Source: Aureobasidium sp. EXF-3400
Taxonomy: Eukaryota > Ascomycota > Dothideomycetes > Dothideales > Saccotheciaceae
Assembly (NCBI GenBank): GCA_024195585.1
Contig: SWBL01000080.1
Coordinates: 1 to 64,000 of the forward strand
Length of the DNA stretch: 64,000 nt
Reading direction: 5' to 3'
Part shown: positions 53,006-64,000 of the stretch, one piece after another
Numbering within the stretch: position 1 is the first letter of the stretch
Layout of the letters: each line of letters begins with the position of its first letter
Program-made: the position numbers and the translations under genes
The notes under the pieces: generated by a model
Told to the model about the DNA's origin: nothing
What the model saw: only the letters and a program-made list of their open reading frames with translations
Database searches by the model: none

Positions 53006-54676
53006 ATGGACGACAAGTTACAGGCAGACATACGGGAGGTCGACCCCGACGTGGCCTTCCCGGCTAACCAGCAGCACGTACACTCGACATGGGCTCGCAC
53101 GTTCCACTCGCGACCCGAGCTATACATCCAACCAGAAACCACCCAAGAGATTCAGAAGATCATCAAGCTCGCCCGACGAACCAGGAGGCGCATTGTTGTC
53201 GTTGGCTGCGGTCACTCGCCTAGTGATCTGACCTGCACTTCATCTTGGATGGTCAACCTCGACAAGTACAACCGCGTCCTCAATGTCGACCACGACCGCA
53301 AGCGCCTCACTGTCCAGGGTGGCATCCGTCTGCGCGACCTGAATTTGGCTGCCAACAGCCATGGCCTCACCATGCCAAACCTGGGCAGTATCCACGATCA
53401 GTCCATTGTCGGCGCCATCTCGACCGCCACCCACGGCAGCACCCTCAAACACGGTCTCATGTCCGACTCGGTCAAGTCCATTCGCATCGCCCTCTCCGAC
53501 GGCTCGATCGCTTCCTGCTCGCCCGACGAGAACCAAGATCTTTTCCGCGCCGCCCTCACATCACTTGGCGCTCTTGGAATCATTACTGAGGTCGAGTTTG
53601 AGATGACGCATGCCACAAACATTGAATGGGAGCAAACACTGAAACCCCTTGACTGGGTGCTTTCACGCTGGGACAAGGATTTGTGGACAAACAAGGAGTT
53701 CACTCGTGTCTGGTGGTTGCCTTACATGAAGAGAGCTATCGTCTGGTCTGCCTCCAAGACAGATAAGCCAGAAAGACCTCCAGTATCCAGCTGGTATGGA
53801 GGTTCCGTTGGCTTCCATACCTACCACATTCTTCTCTGGATCTCAAACTATATTCCCCGTATTCTTCCCGCTATCGAGTGGTTCGTCTTCGGTATGCAGT
53901 ACGGCTTCTCCGATCATGCTGTTACCAGTGGCATTGAGCCTCAGCGAACTGGTCTCCTCATGAACTGTCTGTACTCACAATTCGTCAACGAGTGGGCTTT
54001 GCCTCTCGAGAAGGGCCCTGAAGCCATCACTCGTATGTCCGCATGGATCAACGGTGAAGAAGGCTCTGGAATCCCCTTCAGCAACAAGGGGCTATACGTT
54101 CATGCCCCTGTCGAAGTCCGCGTTTCCGATACCTCACGCGTCCAACCTAGACCTTGGATGGACAACACCAACCCCAACGGCCCCACCCTCTATCTCAATG
54201 CCACTCTCTATCGTCCCTTCCTGAAGGATCCCCCTTGTCATGAGCGCTATTACGAAGCCTTCGAATACCTCATGAAGGAACTCGGAGGCAAGCCTCACTG
54301 GGCAAAGAACTTCTCTACTGTTACTCACGATGATCTGCAAAACATGTTCGGCGACAACCTGACATCCTTCCTGCGCGTGCGCAATGAGGTCGACCCTGAT
54401 GGTGTTTTCCTTGGCGCATGGCACCGCCGCTACCTGTTGCCTGCCGACACTCCTCGTTTCGCTTGTGAAGAGAAGGAGTTGGCAAGGACGAAGGCCGCTG
54501 ATGGTGGTAAAAATTGGTTCGGCGATTTGACAAGCCACCCAAGAACTGCAGACGAGAAGACAGCCCTGCTCTCGACGGAACAAGGTCCTAACCATGATGA
54601 TCTGGAGGACGCACGTCGCTTCAGAGAGACTTCTGCTGAGAGCTTGTTCGGCACGAAAGTGTTTGATAAAATGTGA
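53006..54676 (+). CDS. ALO1: D-arabinono-1,4-lactone oxidase
   Basis: One exon, 556 residues. The enzyme oxidises D-arabinono-1,4-lactone to D-erythroascorbate with FAD and oxygen, usually at the mitochondrial membrane. The FAD-binding domain has VVVGCGHSPSDLTCTSSWMV with the His that carries covalent FAD in this family, GGIRLRDLNLAANSHG, GSIHDQSIVGAISTATHGS and LGALGIITEVEFEM. The C-terminal ALO domain has KPHWAKNF and FLRVRNEVDPDGVFLGAWHR. The length is typical of filamentous-fungal homologues. The start follows a short leader and matches homologue N-termini. No introns, unlike most neighbours. No link to the nearby cluster is evident. Confidence 0.95.
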   Translation: MDDKLQADIREVDPDVAFPANQQHVHSTWARTFHSRPELYIQPETTQEIQKIIKLARRTRRRIVVVGCGHSPSDLTCTSSWMVNLDKYNRVLNVDHDRKRLTVQGGIRLRDLNLAANSHGLTMPNLGSIHDQSIVGAISTATHGSTLKHGLMSDSVKSIRIALSDGSIASCSPDENQDLFRAALTSLGALGIITEVEFEMTHATNIEWEQTLKPLDWVLSRWDKDLWTNKEFTRVWWLPYMKRAIVWSASKTDKPERPPVSSWYGGSVGFHTYHILLWISNYIPRILPAIEWFVFGMQYGFSDHAVTSGIEPQRTGLLMNCLYSQFVNEWALPLEKGPEAITRMSAWINGEEGSGIPFSNKGLYVHAPVEVRVSDTSRVQPRPWMDNTNPNGPTLYLNATLYRPFLKDPPCHERYYEAFEYLMKELGGKPHWAKNFSTVTHDDLQNMFGDNLTSFLRVRNEVDPDGVFLGAWHRRYLLPADTPRFACEEKELARTKAADGGKNWFGDLTSHPRTADEKTALLSTEQGPNHDDLEDARRFRETSAESLFGTKVFDKM

Positions 54677-55184
54677 TTAAGATGTAAATGATCATGTATG
54701 CTGCCATGCCATATGAGGAATGTTTCGCCTGTATTTTGTTGTTTTGCGAGTTCGATTTTCTCACTCTGATTTTCTGGTGCACCTTCCACGTTGGCAGTGG
54801 TTCAACATGCGACGCTCAGCTGTTTTCATTATGATTGCGACTTCCTTGTTCATCGTGTACAGATTCGCCTTTCGGTGCCATCCCTCCCCAACGTATATAC
54901 CCAATCTCCCGACCACTCACCTACCTAGGTACTCTGTTTCATCTGCCCTTGTTCTTCTTTGATGCAAAAACGCTATTCAACAACGAATTATGGTTATTCA
55001 TCCCTTCCTGCGAAAGATCAATACTCAATCCTTCTGAAGAACTTCGGCTGTCTACACTCACATCATCTGACCATCGAGCCGCCTCCGCTTCTTATCACAT
55101 TCGAAACACCACTCTCAACAGTTCCTCCTCACAAAGTCTACCTCCAACCCCTCAATCACAGATACTTAAACCGGCACTTCTGAC
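54677..55184. other. Intergenic, promoter of the histidine kinase gene
   Basis: No gene seen. CT-rich stretches near 54880-54960 and 55080-55150 fit a fungal promoter. Confidence 0.5.
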
Positions 55185-58100
55185 ATGGCACCGGCGTCAA
55201 CAGGGAAAGCACAAGCGCTCCCTGCAACATCGCTCTCAGACGCCGGACTTCCTTCGGATGAGCAGCGTGCCCAAGAGCTCGATAAATACTACACACCAAG
55301 CAACGTATCGGCGCTACGTTTAACAGACAGAGACTCTGCGCTGCCTGCTCATATGCAACTTTTGTGCTGGCGCCTAGGCATGCGAAGAGCGTTGGTCAGC
55401 CTCATTAATCGAGATACCCAATACTATGTTGCTGAGTCGACAAGAACCATGGATCTTCACGATCCAAACAGCTTTGTCGATGAGAACGATGGGCCCTTAG
55501 CTCTCGTGGGTACACTGTCGATGCAATATTTGCAGTATGCTAACATGCTTTTGACAAGAGCGCAGGCCATCCCAAAACAGGCATTCTATGTGCTGAAACT
55601 ATTCGAGCCGTGGTTACATCTGACAAAGAAGCTGCTTATTTCGAAGTCTGCGATCTGGCTGCCGATCCCCGATTTGCTCAACTCAACATTGTCGAAGACT
55701 TGAAGCTTGCCTACTATTGTGGAGTTCCTATTCGCACGGATAACAAGATTGTAATTGGCACTGTCTTTGTCCTGGACGACAAACCTCGAGAACCTCTTGC
55801 TCTGCAGCATATACATTGTAAGTATTATTCACCCACACAAGACTATGCTTGACCCATTGCATTTGAACTTCCCACACGCACATTACTAATTCGTCAAGTC
55901 CTCACGTCAATCGCCGACAATGTCATGAGCCATTTGGAGAATCGCAAACAACGAATGGATGTTGACAGAATTATGAAGATGAATAAATCTCTTGCGTCTT
56001 TCATGAACTCACATCAAGATGAGAGAATGCAAACTCCGTCGGATCAAGAATCTTCAACAGTCAATCAGCCAGACACCCGACGTAGCAGCACGGATAATTC
56101 CTCAGAGGACGAGCTTCCTCAAGGCAACAGAGGGAGAGAGTATAGCGAAATCTTCAATCGTGCTTCAACTCTACTGAGCCAATCTCTGTCTTTGCAGGAA
56201 AACGGTGGCGGCGTCATCTTCTTTGATACCGCACCAAAATCCTCAGGAAGAAGCAGCTTAGCTCATCGTTCTCAGAGACGTAAGAGTGGTTCTAAACGAG
56301 ATCCTTCTAGACTCGTCGCTGATACTGCCCGACTTTCACGCACTCCCTCAGATGAGGATGGAAACAGAGACGATGGTCATAGGACCTTTGCAGCTATGCT
56401 CGCTTGCAGCGTTTGTGTTGCATCTTTTGCCTCACCTAATCAGGCATGTCAGCTACATGGGAACACGCCTGCCAACATACCTGTCAAATGTCTTCTGAAG
56501 TTCATCAAGAAAGTTCCCGCAGGACAAATATACCACTTTCCAGAACTACGCGACCCACGAACCGGTGAGATGGTGAGATCAAAGTGCGGAAACCCACAGC
56601 ATCAAGGCAATGTAGAGGAGGCCGACGTGAGGTCCCTTTTTTCACACTTTCCTGAGGCGGTCGAAATGATCCTAGTACCTTTGTGGAACACCCACCTTGG
56701 TCGATGGTCTGTATGCCTTGTCTACACGCTCTCGAGCGAACGTAACTTCACTTTTGAGATCGACTACTTCTTCTGTCGAGCATTCTGCAACTGTGTGAAA
56801 GCTGAAATCGACCGGTGTGCTGTTGAACTTTCAAACCAACAGAAAGGTGTCTTCATCGGATCAGTCAGCCATGAACTGCGATCTCCTCTTCACGGTATCT
56901 TGGCCTCCTGCGAGCTCATTCAGGAAACCGAGATGTCGTCTTTCCAGGCATCACTTGTCGACACCACAGAAAGTTGCGCGCACACACTTCTCGACACCAT
57001 CCAAATGGTATTGGATTTCAGCAAGGTGAATGCATTCACAAAGGATCAGCCCGGCGAGAAATTGAACGTTAGGCCGCATGTCGTCAAAGGAGGAGTCGAA
57101 CCACTCCTCAGCACATACTCTCATGTCAATCTCGCCGCTATTGCAGAAGAAGTCATTGAAGGCGTGACGACTGGCTTCCTTGCCAAAAGCGATCCGAGCA
57201 TGGAGTTAGGATTTGCTGGGGAGAGAGCAAAACGCGATGCCAAAACACTGGAAGACCTTCTGGCTTTGCCACAATCTCCTGTGGAAGTCATCCTTGATGT
57301 CAGTCCACCACAGGACTGGACTTTCATTACACAACCTGGATCTTACCGGCGCATTATCATGAATCTCTTTGGCAACAGCTTGAAATACACTGAACACGGC
57401 TACGTCAAAATCGCGCTCAAGTGCGAGGAGACGAGCACGGAAGAATCAGATTCTCCGATGGTTATGGTTGAGCTGAAAGTCACAGATACAGGCAAAGGGA
57501 TCTCTCAAACGTACATGGACACCAAGATGTTTACGTCTTTTGCACAAGAAAATCCTTTGGCTCCCGGCACTGGCCTTGGACTCTCTCTGGTCAGGTCGCT
57601 CGTTGAAATGATGAATGGAGAAATTGAGGTTCGGTCTGAAGTCAATCGCGGTACTCAAGTCACAGTGAAAATTCCCATGAAACGTGCAAGCTCACATACT
57701 CCACGTGACGGGTTTCACAGACCCAACGAAGACGACATCCAATTTCTGCGTACGATTCTGCCGCGGCCTCAGATTGTGAACTTCCAACAAGAGATACTAC
57801 CCAACGATACGCCTCAAAAGAGGCAGGGCTATGAGATGCAAAAGCATGCATTGGCTGCTTGCATCAATGGTTGGTACAAGATCGACGCTCTTGACGATTG
57901 GGATATGATAACCAAGCCTGATATCATTCTTGTGGACGATATCCATCTCTTGGCAATCACGGAACATCTGAAACTTTTGGAAGAGCTTGATGCTGTTGTT
58001 GTGATCTTGAGTTCAGATCGATCCAGAACAACAGCAATCTCAAAAAATGTCAGCTATCCCAAACTGCACATAATGCCAAAACCATTCGGACCTTTCAAGC

Positions 58101-59036
58101 TCGCAAAGGCACTAAAGCACGCTCTGGACAAGCGAGGTCCTATCTCTAAGACCAACTCTGGTCCTTCTATTATTGAAGAAGTTGGACCCATTCCTGAGCT
58201 CAAGCAACTGAGCCCAATCCTGAGACGAGTTCCTTCATACTCACAGAATCTGTCCAAGCGAGCGAGGAAACCATCGTTCGACGGAAGCTTTCCTTTCCCC
58301 TCAATGCTTGTCACGCCAGCTCCCCGATCACCCACGCCGTCTATACCAGGTATCACGCCTCAGATTGAAGTGCCTGGCACTTACCACAGACGGCTAAAAA
58401 CACTCGACGTGCCTCTGTCAGACCAAGTACCACAGGAGAAACACGATGAACTTATCCGGAGCCACAGCGAAGGACATATAGAGCGTGTTCAGTGCAAGTC
58501 CGTCATGCCGAGGATATTGCTTGTCGATGACAATGAGGTCAATCTCAAGCTCTTACAGACCTTCTTCGTCCGCCGCGGCTTCACGGATATGAAACTGGCT
58601 CGAGACGGCGTTGAAGCAGTCAAAGTGTACGAAGACGCATTGCAGCAGCACAACCCTTTTCACCTGGTTTTCATGGACATCAGCATGCCAGTATGATTGA
58701 TCCTTCAAGTCTTCTAATAAGCTTGATCGCTAACCTCGAGACTAGATCATGGATGGTTTTGAAGCCACGAAACTTATACGACAGAAGGAGATTTCGGCGT
58801 CAGCACACTCTACCGAACCATATCACAGCTTGGTAATTGCTCTAACAGGCAATGCCAGTGCCGAAGATCAGACCGATGCCTTCACAAACGGTATGGACAT
58901 GTACATGACGAAACCTGTTTCACTCAAAGATGTCGGGGAACTGATGAAGGCGTGGGAAGACAAGACGGCAATTTATGGGGCGAGAGGTGCAAGATTTGCA
59001 CTTCTTGAAGGCAATGCCACTTCTGGCGAGAGTTGA
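55185..59036 (+). CDS. Hybrid histidine kinase with GAF domain
   Basis: Exons 55185-55509, 55566-55817, 55899-58690 and 58746-59036 give 1219 residues. Order: GAF domain (about 60-195; MRRALVSLINRDTQYYVAES, FEVCDLAADPRFA, YYCGVPIRTDNKIVIGTVFV), a disordered Ser-rich linker, HisKA with phospho-acceptor His in FIGSVSHELRSPLHGILASC, HATPase (N box IIMNLFGNSLKYTEHG, G1 VTDTGKGIS, G2 GTGLGLSLV), a receiver-like region lacking a clear phospho-Asp (ITKPDIILVDDIHLLAITEH, PKPFGPFKLAKALKHAL) and a canonical C-terminal receiver (RILLVDDNEVNLKLLQTFFV, phospho-Asp in LVFMDISMP, Lys in MYMTKPV). It should autophosphorylate and pass phosphate to an Hpt protein such as Ypd1. The signal is unknown. Cytosolic; no membrane helices. 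The last intron falls inside the receiver at ISMP-IMDG. Confidence 0.92.
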
Positions 59037-59422
59037 AGAATGTTGTAGTCGGTGACTTTGGCACACCCTTGGAGCTTCACACACATATCCTCAGATTATA
59101 CACAACGCACAAATGCAAGTATTCCTTAATGGCTTGTAAGTCATGTCCATCAGCACACCCATCATTGTTAGACCTAAATAGTTGCAGAAGACTTAAGAAG
59201 ATATCTTAAAGAAGGAGTTTGGAGTTCTCGATTGCTCTTGCAGCTACATTTGTAGATTCTCGCGTCGCAGTAAAGAGAGAAACAGAAGCACGGTCACTAC
59301 AAAGAAAGCACCTGATTCATACATAGCCCACAATCATTGTCCCCCATCATTCCGAGTCCCACCATCCAGCCACCATGCTCTTCTCGTGTTATCTCCATAC
59401 ATGGCTCTCATTCCTATTCTCC
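59037..59422. other. Intergenic between convergent genes, no gene seen
   Basis: 3' flanks of the histidine kinase and TBC genes. Nothing else recognised. Confidence 0.6.
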
Positions 59423-62317
59423 TCACATGGTGGGCGAATGACTAACGGTCCTCGCCTTGCCGAACCAACCCCAAGGACTAGCCTTTCCACCAGCGCCCCC
59501 AGTAGCTACAGGCGCCAGCATCTCAGGCGTATGCATGGGGCTGGGTCCCTGCATGGAACCGGGTGTATCCGGTCTTGACACCAGCATCTTCATCCTCTCC
59601 ATTTCAGCTTCATGTGCTTCCATTTGAGCAATCATCATGGCTTCCATGGCGTCGATCTTAGCTTGCATCTCCTCTTTTTGCTGTTCCATTTGTCGGCGAG
59701 TCTTGTCGAGGGAGTTTTGCAGGAGCTCTTTCTCGTGGATGGCGGTTGCCTCGCGAGTCTTTGCTGCCACGAGTTCAACGAGCAAGGTCTCGTCGGAAGG
59801 TGGTGCGTGAGATGGCGTCGAAAGAATGGTTTGCGACGTCAGCGAAGAGTTGCGTTTCGGGATGACTGCTGCACTAGATGTGGGAGTGGTGGAGCCAGAG
59901 TCCTCTCTTGAAATATCTGCGTCGGTGACTTTTCTAGCAGAGCCGAATTTCTGAGGCTTCGCCAGGATTTCAGTTCCATCTTGTGATCTGATCATGCGGA
60001 GAGGCGGGCCAGGGCGATGTTGTTGGGTGGTGGAGCGAGGGGATGGTAGAGTTTGGTGGGGTCGTACACGAGGTACAGAGATTGTGATATCAGGGAATGA
60101 GCCTGAGAGATCGCGAGAAGCTTTTTTCTCATGGCGATGGTGAAGGGAGCGCCGGACTCTGATGGATTCGGAGGAAGGTGCTTCCCCTGCCTTGAGAGAC
60201 AATCGGGCGTCCTTAAGATCTGATGCTCTCTTCATGTGACGATACGTGCGGTCCTTAGCTACTCGCTGACGCAGCTTGACGAGCTCATTCTCAAGCTTTA
60301 CTGTGTACTCACTGGGAAGTGGCGCTTGTGAAGGTGGTGTTTCGCCATTCTCAGATCCACTGTCGGAGTCGAGTGATGTTTCGGCATCGAAAAGAGCACA
60401 GAGCTTTAGTAAAGAAGAATGGAGACCAGCATCCCGGTCTTGACCAGCAGCGTTGCCGGCGATGATACTTTGGGTTACTGATCTGACAAAGTTGGATTGT
60501 CTTTTCAGTGCTGTCATCTCCTCCCGAGTCTTCTCATGGTCAATTCTCGAGGGTAGAGTAGTGCGACGCTGTCTGCGATATGCATCAACAGTCTTCTTCT
60601 CACGGAATAGCTCGAGCAAGTCAGCGACAATCTCTTGGGCTCTGACTCTTCTGGCTTCCTCTCTTTGAAGGTTCGCTGCAGTCTGAGCGGCCTCGCGTTG
60701 CACTTCACTAAGTGCGATCAACAAACCCTCTACTTGTTCGTGCAAGTTCCTGTCTTGCGAAATAAAGGATTTGCGAGGCTTTGTTGGAGTGGCACTGTCT
60801 CTCTCGAGGTCGTCAACCTCGGTGGGCGCGGTGCTGGCATAGCTGTCGGTGCTTGCCATGCTGGCTCCGCTCCCCGAGATAGAGTTCAGAGTGGAAAGGG
60901 ACTGTCCAGATGCTTTGCGACGAAGAGGTGCAGCTGGTGAAAGGGAATCACTCTTGGACGTAGACCAGAAGTCGAAAAGTCTGAAGGCGTTTCCATAGGT
61001 GCTGGTGAAGCCTAGAGCGCGAACGGTCTTGTCTGCCGAGCCTCTTTCTGCCTGCTTGAGGAATTGCTTGCCGAGCTTGTCCAGAGCGTCACGAGTGACA
61101 ACCTGCTTGAAGAGGGTGGTTACTTCTTCAATGAGTTGATCCGGGTTGTTCTCGTATGGCTCCCAGATCTCACGAGAAAGAAGCAGCTGCAACACGTCCT
61201 CCAATTCAGCCATGGCCAATAGCTTTTGCTCATTCTTGAGTATGACAGCCAAGGCGACACGCATGACTGTTTCATCGGCACCCTCAGCGAGAACGATATC
61301 GTAGATGCGGAAAAGAGTGTCCAGAGGGCATGTTGTAGCGAAGATGGTCATGAACCATTGTGAAAGGTAAGCAAACTCGACGCCCAAATTCTTGAAGTGT
61401 GCGACAAGTTTGGGGGCCAAGGGGGTAAGTAGCTGTTGAAACTGAAAGATACGTGAGTGAAGACCAGTCAACGAGTGTGAGTAGGAGTCGCGAAGTCCGT
61501 GGTTCTCCATAAGTCTGACGAAGACACAGAAAGTATCCCTGGCATCCATCTTCATGAGCAGAATGCCAACAATGAAGCCCATTCCCTGGCAATAGCCAAT
61601 CTCCGAGTCGTATAAGTTGTAGCACTTCAGGACCTGGCCGAGCATTGTCTGACCCTCGCCACCAGCCTGGGCGAAGAGAGGGTGATTCGGGAAGCAACGA
61701 CCAACGTCCTTGTCAATGATAGTGTCCGAAGTAGGTGGTGCGCTCTCGATTTGTGCCAGCAGACGATCGAACTCTGAATAAAGTCTTTCTTGACGTGCTC
61801 CAGCAATGCCTACCCAAACAACGGGCCTGAGGAAGTCGGGAACTCCTCTGTGTATCATGATTGGCGTCATTGTAGGCATAGACGATAGAGCCTCTTCGTA
61901 GTCACGGGTGACAAAGGCCCAGAAGTCGCCTAGACTCATGCCGAGAGCCTCCTTGGGGATGTGTAGACTGAGTAGCGAGGCGCCGCCAACCGAAGCATTG
62001 CGATCATGAGTGGAGCCGGTCACGGTGGTGATGCCAGCCTTGGGGTCGGTAGCGAGGGCATTGTTCTCCATGTCAAGACGGGCGAGGAGAGCGGCCATGT
62101 GCTGTGGTGACGTGAGTACTGGGTTGATTGCAAAGAGGGACATTGTTTGGCGTACCTCGTCATGGTCGTGTGCACCATGTCTAGGGGTAGACTCGTCGAG
62201 TGGAGAGCCAAGGACCGAGTCTGTGAGTGGCACGCTGACCAGAGAATCTGTTTGTGCGTGGTGAGGGTGTGGAAAGGTGGGCGAGAAGGGCGTCTCGAGG
62301 GGTGTTTGGAGGGCCAT
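59423..62317 (-). CDS. TBC-domain Rab GTPase-activating protein, Gyp5/Gyl1-like
   Basis: One exon, 964 residues from ATG 62317 (MALQTPLETPFSPTFP). The TBC domain spans about residues 165-385: IHRGVPDFLRPVVWVGIAGA, the Arg finger region IIDKDVGRCFPNHPLF, the Gln finger SEIGYCQGMGFIVGILLMKM, LSQWFMTIFATTCPLDTLFR and IYDIVLAEGADETVMRVALA. Both catalytic fingers are present, so GAP activity is expected. After the TBC domain comes a helical region (TTLFKQVVTRDALDKLGKQF), a coiled coil (EQVEGLLIALSEVQREAAQT and following), and a C-terminal coiled coil (ELLQNSLDKTRRQMEQQKEE). The arrangement resembles Gyp5, which acts on Ypt1/Sec4 in Golgi-to-surface traffic. The open frame continues 86 codons upstream but without conserved sequence. 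Confidence 0.92.
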   Translation of the reverse strand: MALQTPLETPFSPTFPHPHHAQTDSLVSVPLTDSVLGSPLDESTPRHGAHDHDEVRQTMSLFAINPVLTSPQHMAALLARLDMENNALATDPKAGITTVTGSTHDRNASVGGASLLSLHIPKEALGMSLGDFWAFVTRDYEEALSSMPTMTPIMIHRGVPDFLRPVVWVGIAGARQERLYSEFDRLLAQIESAPPTSDTIIDKDVGRCFPNHPLFAQAGGEGQTMLGQVLKCYNLYDSEIGYCQGMGFIVGILLMKMDARDTFCVFVRLMENHGLRDSYSHSLTGLHSRIFQFQQLLTPLAPKLVAHFKNLGVEFAYLSQWFMTIFATTCPLDTLFRIYDIVLAEGADETVMRVALAVILKNEQKLLAMAELEDVLQLLLSREIWEPYENNPDQLIEEVTTLFKQVVTRDALDKLGKQFLKQAERGSADKTVRALGFTSTYGNAFRLFDFWSTSKSDSLSPAAPLRRKASGQSLSTLNSISGSGASMASTDSYASTAPTEVDDLERDSATPTKPRKSFISQDRNLHEQVEGLLIALSEVQREAAQTAANLQREEARRVRAQEIVADLLELFREKKTVDAYRRQRRTTLPSRIDHEKTREEMTALKRQSNFVRSVTQSIIAGNAAGQDRDAGLHSSLLKLCALFDAETSLDSDSGSENGETPPSQAPLPSEYTVKLENELVKLRQRVAKDRTYRHMKRASDLKDARLSLKAGEAPSSESIRVRRSLHHRHEKKASRDLSGSFPDITISVPRVRPHQTLPSPRSTTQQHRPGPPLRMIRSQDGTEILAKPQKFGSARKVTDADISREDSGSTTPTSSAAVIPKRNSSLTSQTILSTPSHAPPSDETLLVELVAAKTREATAIHEKELLQNSLDKTRRQMEQQKEEMQAKIDAMEAMMIAQMEAHEAEMERMKMLVSRPDTPGSMQGPSPMHTPEMLAPVATGGAGGKASPWGWFGKARTVSHSPTM

Positions 62318-63920
62318 TTTCGGCGGAGCGTGTATTGTTGATATTCTAGGGGTATGATGTCGTGGTGCGCGTCGTGTGTAAAATGCAATCGAGGGTGACC
62401 AGCAATCCCTTAGTTCGTCTATAACATGTCGAGAGCAGACAACAAGCAAGCAGCGTGCAGTATTGCTGCTGTTCTGGGGCAGCGGTAAATAAGGAAGGGA
62501 CGCGTCGAGAACAGCCAAAGGAATGAGACTGATGATGTCGTCGCTTTCGACCAGACGTTGTCGTTTTCTGCACACGCAGCTTCAGGAGCTCACCACGACG
62601 TGCAATTCGAGTAACCAAGTAGCAACCTCGAAAACCCATCAACGGTCGACTGAGGCAGCCAAAAGGGCCCTCGCTGTATGAAACGGCCATAAGGTCCCCC
62701 TGATTGCATTTCCGCGCTACCCGAACCTTTTTCCACACAACCCACGCGCCCTGAGTCAAGCTAATTTCACCGCACCGCCTTAACATCTGCTTGTTCCATC
62801 CTTCTTCCATCGCTTCTGTAGCCACCCAATCAACAATACACCATGCCCATCTCTATCGTGTCACACCTTCAACAACCATTCTACACGCTTCAGGAGGTCA
62901 ATTGTCTAGTCTCCTGATAGGCGTAACCTTCTCCCCGCGTTGTCATGGCAAGTATCTATAATCCATTTCCCAAACGTTATAATCTCTACACAACCGTCGT
63001 CTACCGTCTTGTCTGTCTATCCTCATAATTCAAAGCCGTCAGCCGTGTACATGAAAGAACGACATAGGTATCCCGCCTCTTTGAATCACGAAGCGGCACA
63101 AGTCTAATCACATCTTCATATACTCGAGAACGCCATCCGTGGCATTTTTTTGCATCCACGTCATATCAAATTTGGCAGAGATTTGATTGACTACTTTGCC
63201 ACGGCTTCTGAAAGTCTCAAGTCCTGACATGACACAAGCATCGTTGACGCTGAATCACAACTTGGTAGGGTCGTCTTCCATGAGTTGCACTTGTGGAATA
63301 TGCGAACAACCAGCTAGTGTAAATTCTTGCATGCTCGATCATCTACATAAACTCTGCGCGCCATCACCCCTCACTCTTCTGCTTTTCCTTTGCAGCAACG
63401 GTTTGCAGATACAAGCCTCCCGGCGGCACAGACAAGCAGCGAGCGGGTAGTGAAAGGGGCAATAGTTCCAGAGTATGCTGTAATTGACCTAAGACACGGA
63501 TGCATACAACCTGCTCAACAGGAGCATCTGTACCAGCTTTCCAGTCTCAATGTTTGCCAAACAGAAGGAAGGAGTATTGTTCATAGCCGCGCGGTTGTGT
63601 AGTCTTCTGTGCATCCAAGCGGCTATTTTTGCTTGCCTGAGAACCTGATGAGCCCTCGGTTGGTCTGTGCACGCTGCTATGTTGACGAGCTTCGACTCTC
63701 CCCTGAGCCCTCGACGAGTTGCATCTTCTACAAAATGATCCCAACACTCATGCCTAGGAAACTTCTCGATGCTCGATTTCGCATGATTCGAGGTCTGTCT
63801 TCGTTGAGTTCGACTTACATGGTACCTCTGAAAAGTCTTCGGGATGAAGCAATCATTCCATCATCAGCATCTTCCTACCTATTCCTTGCCCATAGCGAAA
63901 TCTAGCGCTCTCGTTCCCAG
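62318..63920. other. 1.6-kb stretch without a convincing gene
   Basis: Contains the promoter of the TBC gene. Open frames of up to 160 codons are overlapping and without family resemblance. CT-rich segments lie near 62940-63030 and 63350-63400. Confidence 0.5.
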
Positions 63921-64000
63921 CTAGAACGCGAACTTAAGCACTACCGACCTCGCCATTGTATCCATCGAGCCCGCAACCTGACTCTTGCTCTTACCTTTTC
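63921..64000 (-). CDS. Possible C-terminal end of a minus-strand gene, mostly outside window
   Basis: On the minus strand the frame entering from the right edge reads GKSKSQVAGSMDTMARSVV then LKFAF and TAG at 63923-63921. Codon choice looks normal, but only 26 codons are visible and no family can be named. Given only because it may be completed by flanking sequence. Confidence 0.2.
   Translation of the reverse strand, partial: KGKSKSQVAGSMDTMARSVVLKFAF

Noticed and set aside
63187..63905. Frames of 70-98 codons near the right end
   Set aside because: Overlapping, unrelated to known families, composition like intergenic DNA.

Overview
The window is nuclear DNA of a filamentous ascomycete (Pezizomycotina), most likely a Dothideomycete. 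Evidence: about 27 protein genes on both strands with short GT-AG introns of mostly 45-70 bases carrying CTRAC-like branch sites; intron-containing tRNA genes; fungus-specific families (2EXR, DUF4246, Zn/C2H2-Fungal_trans regulator, hybrid histidine kinase, D-arabinono-1,4-lactone oxidase). The class assignment is inference; the genus cannot be read from the sequence. Exon joins below were made by eye from splice signals, reading frame and family conservation; all multi-exon models given sum to whole codons.

Layout. 1-10.7 kb: lineage-specific and secreted genes: a DUF4246 gene cut by the window edge, a relic copy of a neighbouring gene's 5' end, a 2EXR protein, an internally duplicated protein of unknown function, a small secreted protein, and an 841-residue secreted protein fusing a GH6 glucanase to a chitin-binding-like Cys module and a hydrophobic C-terminal domain known from fungal GH18 chitinases. 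11.6-20.6 kb: a long tRNA-like locus, a reductase (SDR), a BTB protein, COX15 (heme A synthase), MITE-like repeats and tRNA-Pro. 21.4-33.8 kb: core housekeeping genes: a Doa4/USP8-type deubiquitinase and VPS27 (ESCRT-0) transcribed divergently from one 0.4-kb promoter region, VMA6 (V-ATPase), BFR2 (ribosome biogenesis), plus two genes of unknown function. 34.2-42.5 kb: tRNA-Glu, an MFS transporter, another long tRNA-like locus, several small tandem repeats, and a group of lineage-specific genes of which two share a Trp/Tyr repeat module.

42.8-51.4 kb looks like a partly decayed sugar-acid catabolic cluster: an enolase-superfamily D-galactonate-type dehydratase, a C2H2/Fungal_trans regulator, and a DHDPS-type 2-keto-3-deoxy sugar-acid aldolase are intact, and these would convert an aldonate to a 2-keto-3-deoxy acid and then cleave it. 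Around them lie three gene remnants: the 3' end of an FMN-dependent hydroxy-acid dehydrogenase, the 3' end of a KduD-like SDR, and an MFS transporter that has lost its 5' end and has a stop codon at a conserved Trp. The SDR and MFS remnants are truncated head to head at the same point near 50.22 kb. 51.4-62.3 kb: a Cys-rich single-pass membrane protein, ALO1, a GAF hybrid histidine kinase and a TBC RabGAP, all apparently intact. The last 1.7 kb has no convincing complete gene.

A family of about 115-bp inverted-repeat elements (at least seven copies, all intergenic) is scattered through 13-37 kb. The most unusual items are the GH6 fusion, the in-frame TGA exactly at a conserved Trp in the repeat-module protein at 41.4 kb, the two related long tRNA-like loci, and the decayed galactonate cluster with its shared truncation point.
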